DNA of 64,000 bases from Zasmidium citrigriseum (taxonomy: Eukaryota; Ascomycota; Dothideomycetes; Mycosphaerellales; Mycosphaerellaceae): contig NHNW01000070.1 in NCBI GenBank assembly GCA_002786025.1, positions 1 through 64,000 of the forward strand, in the 5' to 3' direction. The notes under the pieces were generated by a model. It ran no database searches. It was not told the origin of the DNA and saw only the letters and a program-made list of their open reading frames with translations. Both the position numbers and the translations under genes were made by a program. Numbering within the stretch: the stretch's first letter is position 1; every line of letters begins with the position of its first letter. This document shows positions 55,965 to 64,000 of this stretch, piece by piece.

Positions 55965-56807
55965 CTACTTTCCAACCGGCCTCAACCACGTCCCATCTCT
56001 CCTCAACACCCAAAAGCCCTCCTCACGACGCTCCTTCTCAAACTGCAGCTCCCTCTGGTTCCCTTCTCCATCAACAGCCGAAGAAAGTCTGAACTGATGA
56101 ATACCATTGACAACATCCGAATTCCTCAACTTCCCCGTCGCGAACGTCTCCAACCACGACAACACATCCCCAAGCGTCGCACCAGCCGGAACCCAAAGCT
56201 CATGAGGGTAGTACATCTCCTTGCTGGTAGCGACGTGACCGGTTCCGCGGTTGAAGTTCTGTTGGTCGCGGGCAAAGCCCTCGTCACCGTCGTTGCGCAG
56301 CATTTCGGCGCTGACTCTGACTGGGCGGTCGTGCGTCGAGAGAAGTGTGTGGAGGTATGCTGGGTGTAAAATGCGGGAGGTGAATTTTTGGGTTGTGTTT
56401 CCGCGGTCCATGTACAGGAAGTACATCCAGCTGTCGCTGACGGGGAGGAAATGGATGTAGAGGTGGAACTGAGGTCCTCCATCACGAGTACGGAAGATGG
56501 TGCTGCGGCAATTCGGGCGGAAGAGGAGATGGTTGGGGGAGCCGGGCTGGTGGTCCGGCCAGGCGTTTATTGGGTTTGGTGCTGTGGGCTGGGCTCTGAG
56601 CAATAGCTGTTGTTGCAGGGTTGGGGACTCCTTGACGGTGTGGTAGAACATTGGGTCATTGGGCAGGTGTTTGAGGATCTGTTGTGGTTGTAGGTTGAGG
56701 AAGATTTGCTCACGGAGCTCTTGGACTGCGAAGACTCGCGTGGCGGCGTTTGGGTGCTCTGGGGATGTTGGCTGCTTGCGCCAGCGGATCCGGCTGTCGG
56801 TGGTCAT
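55965..56807 (-). CDS. F-box-like array gene A
   Basis: A single exon of 280 residues from the ATG at 56807 (MTTDSRIRWRKQ). Residues about 26-75 form an F-box-like helical region: RVFAVQELREQIFLNL, then the LQPQQILKHL and SPTLQQQLLLRAQ pattern. The central part is beta-rich and variable. The C-terminal signature is shared by the array: WVPAGATLGDVLSWLE, then LRNSDVVNGIHQF and, at the end, GFWVLRRDGTWLRPV. No membrane segment. Likely a substrate adaptor of an SCF-type ligase; the target is unknown. Confidence 0.72.
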   Translation of the reverse strand: MTTDSRIRWRKQPTSPEHPNAATRVFAVQELREQIFLNLQPQQILKHLPNDPMFYHTVKESPTLQQQLLLRAQPTAPNPINAWPDHQPGSPNHLLFRPNCRSTIFRTRDGGPQFHLYIHFLPVSDSWMYFLYMDRGNTTQKFTSRILHPAYLHTLLSTHDRPVRVSAEMLRNDGDEGFARDQQNFNRGTGHVATSKEMYYPHELWVPAGATLGDVLSWLETFATGKLRNSDVVNGIHQFRLSSAVDGEGNQRELQFEKERREEGFWVLRRDGTWLRPVGK

Positions 56808-57296
56808 GGTGCTTGGAGCTGGTGTTGAAGTCGTTCTGGTGTTGCTTTTGTTGCGTGCTTCGTTGTGTTAAACGAAGATGTATCGAGCTGGCAAGTGCTG
56901 AGAAAGGTGGGTTTGTTTGGGGTTCAGATTGATGGCAAGATGCGCTGCATAAATGTCTACTCTCCCAGCTTCAACGCACAACGCCTCATCTGAAGTCGTG
57001 CATTATTGAGGTGTTGTCCGATCTCCCAATGCATTGTCGTTCAGAGACGTCCAAATGGTCCGGCAAGGTATTGTTGAGCTCTTGTGTGTGCCTCAGAGGA
57101 GAACAAAGGGAGGAGTGTCGAACGGCAAACCTGAGTCCTGCCTCTGCTGGGATCTGGAAACGACAATGTTCTCAAAATGCTATGGCGTTCTATTTGCAGG
57201 TAGCGCCGTCTGTGAAATTAGCTTGTTTTGTCAACCCTACCCTCTTGGGATCAGTCGCGATCGCGTTGTAACATACGTTCCTCACACGACATCTCT
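56808..57296. other. Spacer, F-box-like genes A and B
   Basis: 5' flank of gene A and 3' flank of gene B. No coding feature is seen. Confidence 0.6.
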
Positions 57297-58115
57297 TTAC
57301 TCCCAAACAGGAGCAAGCCATATCCCATCCTTCCTTAACACCCAAAGTCCACAATCCCTCCAAAACAACTCAAGCTCAGCCTGCTCAGCGGTCGGCTCAC
57401 CAACAGCCTCAGACTCACTGTACTGGAAGATCCCATTGAGAACATCGCTCTCCTTTAGCACGTCTGCGGCAAAGACATCGGCCCAATGCAGCACATCGCT
57501 CAACGTCTTGCCTGCTGGAACCCAGATGCGAGCTGAGTTCATTAGCACTTGTACTGGAGCCTGCCGATCACAGAAATGCATGTGCAGGCATGCTGGCGGT
57601 AAGACGGGCGGAAGAGATTTCTTGTCGCCATTGTTCTCGGATCTGTCGAGGGTGAGGGTGAAATACTTGTTTCCTGGGATACTCTGTTCGAGATGGGCAT
57701 CTGTGGTGATGTCTTCGTGGATGTAGATTGAGTACTGGATCCTGCTCTTCTTGCTGGTTCGAAAGGGTCTGGCAATCTGGACGGGTTTGCTCACCTCTGG
57801 GTTCTTGTTCTTTGGAAAGAGGATACGATTGGGCTCCGCAACGTAGAGCTGATGCTCCCAGGACGTACCGGCCTGAATCTGGAGCTTGATCGTCGGCTTT
57901 TGAGCCAGGTACAACTTCTGCTGTAGTGCGGTAGATCCTCTAACTGCTTTGTAGAGACCGCCATCTTCGTGGAGATAATCAACGATGTCTTTTGGATCCA
58001 TTTGGAGCAGGATCATCTCTTTCAGCTCCGCGATGGCGAAGACTTGCGTCGCAGCGTTGGCGTGTGCATCTTGTTGGGACGCCATGGCGAGGATGTGCTC
58101 TTGCCCGAAGCTCAT
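57297..58115 (-). CDS. F-box-like array gene B
   Basis: A single exon of 272 residues from the ATG at 58115 (MSFGQEHILAMAS). A second ATG at 58085 (MASQQDAHANAAT) is also possible; the frame upstream opens with TTG only. The F-box-like region is QVFAIAELKEMILLQM, DPKDIVDYLHEDG, then STALQQKLYLAQK. The C-terminal array signature is WVPAGKTLSDVLHW, LKESDVLNGIFQY and, at the end, GLWVLRKDGIWLAPV. It is closest to gene C in the first 50 residues (EMILLQMDP identical). Predicted soluble. Confidence 0.74.
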   Translation of the reverse strand: MSFGQEHILAMASQQDAHANAATQVFAIAELKEMILLQMDPKDIVDYLHEDGGLYKAVRGSTALQQKLYLAQKPTIKLQIQAGTSWEHQLYVAEPNRILFPKNKNPEVSKPVQIARPFRTSKKSRIQYSIYIHEDITTDAHLEQSIPGNKYFTLTLDRSENNGDKKSLPPVLPPACLHMHFCDRQAPVQVLMNSARIWVPAGKTLSDVLHWADVFAADVLKESDVLNGIFQYSESEAVGEPTAEQAELELFWRDCGLWVLRKDGIWLAPVWE

Positions 58116-58727
58116 ATGGATTGCGATAGTGAGGCTGCGAACAAGGCTGTGTGGTTTGAAGTTTTGTGAAGAAGGGACGGTCTGGGTGCAGACTGAGGCT
58201 TGAGCTATTGTATACAAGGGGCTCTTTTAAGTCTTACCGCACAAGTAACACATCATAATCAAAATGCCTTTCTCAACGCTGTGCTCATAGGGAGTCAAGT
58301 GGGACATAAGGTCATTGTACTGGTTCAGATTCATGGACATAATGCATTATGAGCTCGTATCAAACAAAAACATTCTGGTGGTACATCGGAGCGTTTCAGA
58401 CGACAAGTCGTTAGGTTTACGCCCGCAGGGACATTGAAACTGCTTCAATTGAGGACTGGGTACTGACTGAATCAAACAGATGCCATTTCGTCATGCTCTA
58501 GAAGGAGGCCCAGGAAAGAGAGACATGTCACAGAGACACTCTTATTCCAAACTGGGATAGGACTGAGTTTGGAAGTTGGGAACCGTATGGGTTGTGAAAA
58601 CATCGATTGAGCTATAAAATGTTCTGGTCACTCTCGACGTCACGCTTCGTCACATTAGCCTAAAGCACCTGGAAGCATCTTCCTGCTTTCAATCTTGCCG
58701 TGCCGCTGCGACAACAAGGCTAAACAT
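58116..58727. other. Spacer, F-box-like genes B and C
   Basis: 5' flank of gene B and 3' flank of gene C. Nothing else is recognised. Confidence 0.6.
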
Positions 58728-59600
58728 CTACTTTCTCAATGGTTTCAGCCACACTCCATCTATTCTTACGACCCAGTAACCTTGGAGACGCCAACTCTTC
58801 TCGCACTCTAGCTCGTACTCAAACTCCTCCTCATATTCCTCGTCCCACTTCTCCTCAGCTCCCTCCTGTCCCCTGATGAAAGAAGTTCGGTACTGGCAAA
58901 TGCCGTTGATGATGTCCGAGGTTTTGACCTTTCCAGTGTAGAACAACTCCATCCATTGGATCAAGTCACCCAACGTTGTGCCAGGTGACAAGTAGAGCTC
59001 CCGCAACATGTAGAGGCTGCGACATGGGTCGCCGCGGAAGTCGTTACGTTCCGTGCTGTTGGGATCTCGTGCGCCGCCGATGAAGTTCTCCGTGGGACGG
59101 AGGTAACTGTCTACTGTTACGGGAATCTTGTGATCGGCCAGGAACATCGAGAAGTAGGCCGGGCCGAGGATTGGAGCCGATTCGTCTGGGTCGTTTGTCT
59201 TCGTGCTTAGTTCGTACGCGACTCCGTCAAATGCTGGGTTTCCCCTCCTCTCCAATTGATAGATGGCTCCATCAGCATGAGTGCGGAAACGGAAAGAGCT
59301 GTCGGGTTGGGGGAGTAGGATCGTGTTGTGCGTGCCGACTATGTTGTCCATAGGAAAGCGGTCCGGATCGGGCTGAACCTGCTCTGCAGGCTTCTGACTC
59401 AAGAATAGCTTCTGTCTCAGAGCTGGAGAATTCTTGACCGTGGTGTACAGGTCGGCATCGTCGTGAAGGTGGTTGAGGAGGTCTTCGGGGTCCATCTGCA
59501 GGAGGATCATCTCCTTAAGTTCAGGCAGGGCAAAGACTTGGGAAGCGGCGCTGGGCTCGGTGGTGCCGTCGACTGGCTGTTGGTTGGTGGTGGTACTCAT
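58728..59600 (-). CDS. F-box-like array gene C
   Basis: A single exon of 290 residues from the ATG at 59600 (MSTTTNQQPVDG). The F-box-like region is QVFALPELKEMILLQM, DPEDLLNHLHDDADLY, then SPALRQKLFLSQK. The middle contains PDSSFRFRTHADGAIYQL and a Thr/Asp-rich segment. The C-terminal signature is LSPGTTLGDLIQWME, VKTSDIINGICQY, an acidic EEKWDEEYEEEFEYELE insertion, then GYWVVRIDGVWLKPL. It is an intact member of the array. Confidence 0.75.
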   Translation of the reverse strand: MSTTTNQQPVDGTTEPSAASQVFALPELKEMILLQMDPEDLLNHLHDDADLYTTVKNSPALRQKLFLSQKPAEQVQPDPDRFPMDNIVGTHNTILLPQPDSSFRFRTHADGAIYQLERRGNPAFDGVAYELSTKTNDPDESAPILGPAYFSMFLADHKIPVTVDSYLRPTENFIGGARDPNSTERNDFRGDPCRSLYMLRELYLSPGTTLGDLIQWMELFYTGKVKTSDIINGICQYRTSFIRGQEGAEEKWDEEYEEEFEYELECEKSWRLQGYWVVRIDGVWLKPLRK

Positions 59601-60549
59601 GTTGGAGCGTCGGTGGGCTCGGTGCTTTCGTTGAGGTTGACTGAGATTGAGTTGAAAGAGATGCCAGATCTCTTAAGGTGGGGAAGAGTAAATGTTGAAT
59701 TGCTAGATTTGGACGGTAGGAGCAGGACATTAATAGTGCAATGTCCTCCAAACAATGGCGTCGTACCTTCAGCTTGCTCTTTGTTGCTTTGACAGACGGC
59801 TTTCTTTGGTTCTTGGGGCACCGCAATGCATTGTTCGATACCAGTGGCGAGTATGCAAAGGCATTCTTGCGAGTACAGTGGAAGGGACGCTCGAAATTGG
59901 CAGGTCTGCGACTTGAAGCATTCATTGTGCCCCAACAATTCTGGCTCTCTCCACTTTACATAGAGTTTGACGCCGAACCATCTACATTCAAGCTTCAAAT
60001 GCCCGCTAGTGAAGCCTCATCAAGATCTTTGTAAGGGTGGAGCTTTAGCGGACGCAGAAGAATTGGTGATGTTGCGTCCGCTTCCCTTTGCGTCAGCTGG
60101 CCCGAATTGGAGGTCGCAAACCATCTCAATCTCGTTCAATGCCGCAAAAAGCACCGATACCGAAGACCTGCCGCTGTAAGTTCCTGGAGGACGGCGTCTC
60201 CCAAGACCAGCGGTCACGCAATTCCTACTGGCAGGGTACGTTGAAGAGGGCTCGCACGTGGCGGCTTATAGCCTGGCTTCAGCCTTGCATCATACGCATG
60301 ATGCGCTGACCCGCGGCATGCTACGAAGCCTGAACGCATTGGATCTCTGCACAAGGGTTAAGCTCTCAGGATAATGACGAAGTTCGAGATAAGCCTCTCC
60401 ATTTACAAGTTCGTGGAAACACGTGATAACAAGAAAGACTGTTCGCTTGACAATGTGTTCGTAATGTATGCTATGTATCAATGCAACCTGCTCATGTCAC
60501 TCATCTCACCGTCGCTTTCTCCTTCACCGAAACCGGGTCTTGATCAACT
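59601..60549. other. Spacer with a possible small plus-strand gene
   Basis: A plus frame at 59741-60034 starts with ATG and encodes 97 residues (MSSKQWRRTFSLLFVALTDG, then FLWFLG, ending PASEASSRSL). It has a hydrophobic N-terminal stretch and fairly coding texture. It lies divergently 140 nt from gene C and has no other support, so I do not list it separately. The remainder is non-coding. Confidence 0.35.
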
Positions 60550-61434
60550 CTATTTTGTAAGGGGAGCCCACAACTCGCCCTGGTCGTTGAGAACCCAATA
60601 GCCCAATCTCCTCGCTCGCATCTCACCCACGCCATTCTCGTCATTACCCTCGCTAAACTGCCGCATGCCATTCATCACATCGGACTTGTTGAGATATCCA
60701 CTGCAGAACCGATCGAGATATGCGAGGATCACGCCGAGCGTGGTGCCAGCCGGAACCCACACTGACTGACTCTCGAGGATTGCCTGCATGCTCGTGGCCC
60801 ACTCCGGGTGCCTGCGGACAAGTCCGCGGCCCCAGTCGGTGCTATTAGCCATTCGGACGGGCACGTCGACAGCGCGATCTGTGAGGTGGGTCGACAAGTA
60901 GGCTGGTGGGAGGATCTTGGAGGTGCGCTCTTGACCAGGTTCGTAGTCCTTTCGGGTGAGACTGAGTTCGTAGCCTGTGATCTGAATGCCATCATCTCTT
61001 GCGTTACTTACCATGTCGTCGGCAACGTTGAAGACGAGACTGTACTCTGGTCCCTGCTCCTCTAAACGGAACGTCTTCACTTGAGCGGGGCCGTATGAGG
61101 TGGTGGTGGTGACGAAGTGTCCTTCTGGCGGATAGACTTCATTCTCGCCGCCGTCTTCGGGAAAGAGTGCGCGGTTTGGTTCCCAGATGTCGAAGTGGTA
61201 AGACATCCAGGGGTCAAATACGGGCTTCTCGACGGTTAGTTCAGGCTCTTGCGCCAGGAGTAGCTTACGTTGCAGTTTGGCTGAGCCCGAAACCATGTTG
61301 TGTAGCCAGGCATCGGTGTGGAGATGGTCGAGGAGGTCTCTTGGGTCACGTTGGAGGAGGACTGCTTCCCACATCTCCACGTTGTAGTAGACTCGCTCGG
61401 CTGGGGAGCGTTCGCGTTGATTGTCAGAGGACAT
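60550..61434 (-). CDS. F-box-like array gene D
   Basis: A single exon of 294 residues from the ATG at 61434 (MSSDNQRERSPAERV). The F-box-like region is diverged: RVYYNVEMWEAVLLQRDPRD, LLDHLHTDAWLHNMV, then SAKLQRKLLLAQE. The middle carries SYGPAQVKTFRLEEQGPEYS and TGYELSLTRKDYEPGQ. The C-terminal signature is WVPAGTTLGVILAYLD, LNKSDVMNGMRQF and, at the end, GYWVLNDQGELWAPL. The EL..IL motif of the F-box is altered to EMWEAVLLQ, so Skp1 binding is less certain. Confidence 0.72.
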   Translation of the reverse strand: MSSDNQRERSPAERVYYNVEMWEAVLLQRDPRDLLDHLHTDAWLHNMVSGSAKLQRKLLLAQEPELTVEKPVFDPWMSYHFDIWEPNRALFPEDGGENEVYPPEGHFVTTTTSYGPAQVKTFRLEEQGPEYSLVFNVADDMVSNARDDGIQITGYELSLTRKDYEPGQERTSKILPPAYLSTHLTDRAVDVPVRMANSTDWGRGLVRRHPEWATSMQAILESQSVWVPAGTTLGVILAYLDRFCSGYLNKSDVMNGMRQFSEGNDENGVGEMRARRLGYWVLNDQGELWAPLTK

Positions 61435-62272
61435 TGTGAAAGTGGTATTCGTTTCTTTTGTTGAGTGGTGCTGTGGTTGGAGGAGAAACTTCAGCCTGCT
61501 GAAGGTCGATCAAGTTGAATTTGAAATCTGAGTTTGGGATCCAAATGACAGACTTTGGCGGCATATATGCATCTAAAAGTCCTACCTCGGAAGTGCAAGG
61601 AAGCATTGAGCATTGTCCATTGAGCATTGTCCGTTCTTGAACCACAGATTCTGTTCTTATCAAAGAGACGACTACACAATGGCATTGGCTGTCTTTGTGT
61701 CGAGCCATGGCGAACACAATGCCTTCAACGCCGTCGACAGGGAGCAGGATCCGAGTTGAGACCTTCTTTCACATCGACACTGGATCCCTGGAACCCTGTG
61801 CTTGAACACAACATTGAGTGGGCTGCAGGATCAGCATCCACGCTCGATGTCCACCGCTCAAGAACCGCGGGCAAAGCTTTTTGTTTATCGCAGTCCCGAA
61901 CCTGTGCCATCCCCTCGTTTATACGAGGAACGTCTAGGGCAAGAACACAGCTGGGAATACTCGATGGACTTGGATGCTGTCTAGGAGAGAATCGTTGTCA
62001 TAGTGCGCAAGTCGAACACGATGGCTCGGCCGAAGCATTTGTCCAATGCTCCGTAGGCTCCCAAGTTGAATGACAGAGAGTCAGACATATTGGCAGTCAT
62101 GAATTATGAGTCAATCTTGGGAGTTCTTGACGGGAAATGAAGATCTTAGTTCAAAAATTGTGGAACAATGATTTGGGCGGGCAACCTCATACTGCTCTTT
62201 TCAATCACGGGACCTGTGTCTATCGATCTATGCATTCTGCATGGTCTTGATTCGCAGACCTTAGTTCGGCTC
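61435..62272. other. Spacer, F-box-like genes D and E
   Basis: Short frames only. Near 61609-61632 ttgagcattgtcc is directly repeated. Nothing else is recognised. Confidence 0.55.
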
Positions 62273-63151
62273 TCACATACCCTCCTCATGCTGACGCTTC
62301 CAATGCATGATCTTCTCACTAGATCTTCCGGCAGCCCGCACGACATCCTTCAGCATCGTACCAGGACGACACTCATAGAACCACCCGCAACCCATAGCCT
62401 TTCCATGTAGAGTCTTATGGTCGCTGACGATGATAACACGAATCATCGTAGCCCGATCCGTCAGCATGGCATTCAGCACACCCCACGAGACAGGTTCATC
62501 TCTCGTGACAGGAGGAACCAGAGTCTTGATTGCTCGAGCCGGCATGGCTTCACAGCCTTCAGGAGCTGGATGCAGAGGGCCGTGATGGAGCTCAAGAACT
62601 CGGTACGAGAAGTTCTGGGGATAGTGGGCGGGGTCGTAAAGACCTGGGATGTGAGGTCCCACGTAGTCGGTCCTGCTGCTCATACGAAGGGTGAAAACGA
62701 GGTCATCCATTCCGGCGACGGTGAAGACAAACTCGCTGTCATCGGTGGGCAGAAGGATGCGGTTCGGCTCCCAAATGTTGATCTGGAATCGCTTCAAGCC
62801 AGTGCGAGGAAGGGGAACGAGAGGGATCTCGGGAAGCTGCTCTCGGTAGACTTTCAGGCGAAGGGGCTTGGAAGCGTGGACTTGCTCGCGAGTCTCAGAG
62901 TCGTGGAGTTTGTTCAGCAGGTCCATGGGGTCCATCTGGAGAAAGATGTTCTCACGGATCTCGGCGATGCCCCAGACTTGCTGGGCTGCGGTGATGCGCT
63001 GTCTTTCTGGTTGTGTGCTGAGAGGGGCGTCTAGCCGGCTGAGCGTCAGCTGCTCCTTTTCGGCCTCTTGCTTCTCCCTGCGTTGCTTCTTGGCGGCGAT
63101 GTCAACCAGCATCAGCTCGCGAAAAGCCTCGAGATCGGGGTTGGAAGCCAT
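62273..63151 (-). CDS. F-box-like array gene E, altered C-terminus
   Basis: A single exon of 292 residues from the ATG at 63151 (MASNPDLEAFRELML). The N-terminus is longer and includes a charged coil (KKQRREKQEAEKEQL). The F-box-like region is QVWGIAEIRENIFLQM, DPMDLLNKLHDSETRE. The PGTMLKDVV motif is present near residue 265, but the frame then ends QHEEGM, without the NGI.QF and WV...G.WL.P signature seen in A-D. A gtatgt donor-like site lies at the last codons, but no joined exon restores the signature. The end is therefore lost or diverged. Confidence 0.68.
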   Translation of the reverse strand: MASNPDLEAFRELMLVDIAAKKQRREKQEAEKEQLTLSRLDAPLSTQPERQRITAAQQVWGIAEIRENIFLQMDPMDLLNKLHDSETREQVHASKPLRLKVYREQLPEIPLVPLPRTGLKRFQINIWEPNRILLPTDDSEFVFTVAGMDDLVFTLRMSSRTDYVGPHIPGLYDPAHYPQNFSYRVLELHHGPLHPAPEGCEAMPARAIKTLVPPVTRDEPVSWGVLNAMLTDRATMIRVIIVSDHKTLHGKAMGCGWFYECRPGTMLKDVVRAAGRSSEKIMHWKRQHEEGM

Positions 63152-63588
63152 GATTTGGAGGGGTGATTGGATTGCGATCCTGTTTGTGGTCTTGGGGAGT
63201 TCTTGATTCGATTATGAGTAGCCTGCTACTCAGAATTGTCTGTTCTGGATGATTTGTAAAATGTCAGCGCACTGGTATCGGTATATACGGCTCTTGAACT
63301 TTGGACATTGAGTCCAGGATTCATGAAACAAAGCATTCGGGAATAATGATGATTGGGAAAGGCTTTCATTGAACAAAGGCTTCTTGGTGTACTCCTCGCT
63401 CGGCTTTATCCTGCCGCCAACAATGTTGCAATGCAGTGGAAGGTCAAGCCATCTCTCCCGCCCGGGATTTCGAAGAATCATCTAATGCCGCCGGGTCAGT
63501 GTCTCCTCGCACGCTGCGATGTCCGAGCAGCTGACATACCTCTCCGCCTATCTTGTCCGGTCGAGTCATGGAGAGAACTGCTTCTCCC
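63152..63588. other. Spacer, F-box-like genes E and F
   Basis: 5' flank of gene E and 3' flank of gene F. No gene is seen. Confidence 0.6.
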
Positions 63589-64000
63589 TTAGAGCCAGTT
63601 CTCCAAGGTGCTGTCCGATATGAGGAAAGACTTCCAAACGTGCGGACTGATCTTGACGCAAGAGTAATGCCCACCTCGGACCATGTAGTCCGCTTGGAAA
63701 TCGGCAGCGACGCCAGCATGCTCAACTTGCGGGAGGAAGTCACCGTCCTCCCACGCGTCCACCCAACGAAGCAGGTTTCCGAGGGTCGTGCCCTCGGGGA
63801 GCTCGACTCTCGCCTTTCGCTTGTCGATCGTGTTTCCAGAGATGTCATGCTCCCGCTGCTGGTCCTGTATCATGTGGTAGGTAACATCAACTTGAACGGG
63901 AATGGTAACATCCGTGATGCCCATCTTCGTGTAGACTTCAGGTAGCATTGGAGCGCTGTGTTGCTCACCACTTGGGTATGGTTCACACTTGAGAGAGTAG
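63589..64000 (-). CDS. F-box-like array gene F, partial at window end
   Basis: The C-terminal part only; the frame is open to the window edge, with about 136 codons visible. The upstream codons read YSLKCEPYPSGEQHSAPML, corresponding to YELSLTRKDYEPGQ of gene D. The array motif is VELPEGTTLGNLLRWVDAW. After it the sequence (EHAGVAADFQADYMVRGG; PHVWKSFLISDSTLENWL) does not carry the usual NGI.QF/WV...WL.P ending, so this copy is also C-terminally diverged, like gene E. Confidence 0.6.
   Translation of the reverse strand, partial: YSLKCEPYPSGEQHSAPMLPEVYTKMGITDVTIPVQVDVTYHMIQDQQREHDISGNTIDKRKARVELPEGTTLGNLLRWVDAWEDGDFLPQVEHAGVAADFQADYMVRGGHYSCVKISPHVWKSFLISDSTLENWL

Noticed and set aside
62417..63034. 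205-codon plus-strand frame
   Set aside because: Antisense shadow of F-box-like gene E, which has family support.
1..64000. CRISPR arrays, bacterial operons, rRNA genes
   Set aside because: No regularly spaced short repeats or rRNA core sequences were seen; the window is eukaryotic with spliceosomal introns.

Overview
This is nuclear DNA of a filamentous ascomycete. Genes are interrupted by short (about 48-104 nt) spliceosomal introns with GT...AG ends and CTGAC/CTAAC-like branch sites. Intergenic spaces are 0.3-2 kb, and typical fungal families are present (HET domain proteins, a Dal5-type MFS permease, a PHO89-type phosphate symporter, Slx9). A Dothideomycete is my best guess, from the F-box-like and short HET families; this is inference. 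I reconstructed splice sites by hand, joining frames where a GT...AG intron restores a family motif. Many long open frames here begin with TTG/GTG, so I chose internal ATGs.

Layout. 1-7.1 kb: no convincing gene, only broken coding-like scraps. 7.1-7.75 kb: a small secreted Gly/Tyr-rich protein with two introns. 7.75-13.3 kb: accessory, mostly non-coding, with a degenerate tandem coding repeat (9.8-10.4 kb), a histone H2A.Z-tail-like fragment (10.65 kb) and a 4-N assembly gap inside an inverted repeat (11.3 kb). 13.4-15.2 kb: a six-exon MFS permease. 16.5-24.2 kb: three diverged paralogues of an unnamed family sharing an HLYDxW...IDRPN domain, interleaved with two other unknown genes. 24.5-25.2 kb: a TA-rich stretch that looks like a RIP-mutated relic. 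25.2-35.1 kb: a head-to-tail array of five RING-finger genes, all on the minus strand. 36.6-38.5 kb: phosphate permease. 41.0-41.6 kb: Slx9. 43.1-45.1 kb: a repetitive secreted protein with a Kex2-like site. 46.4-51.8 kb: three tandem HET-domain genes. 52.2-53.4 kb: a zinc alcohol dehydrogenase. 54.2-55.6 kb: an F-box-like gene and a 77-residue three-exon gene. 56-64 kb: a tandem array of six F-box-like paralogues, the last running off the window.

How the parts fit. A few single-copy housekeeping or transport genes (MFS, PHO89, SLX9, ADH) sit among lineage-expanded families. Three of these (RING, HET, F-box-like) belong to ubiquitin-ligase or non-self-recognition protein classes. The most noteworthy signals are the RING array, whose members share a helix just before the RING and, in four of five, a promoter-proximal GACGAAG/GACGAAAAG element; the HLYDxW/IDRPN family; and the F-box-like array. 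A shared role in allorecognition or protein turnover is an inference from co-location, not shown by the sequence.
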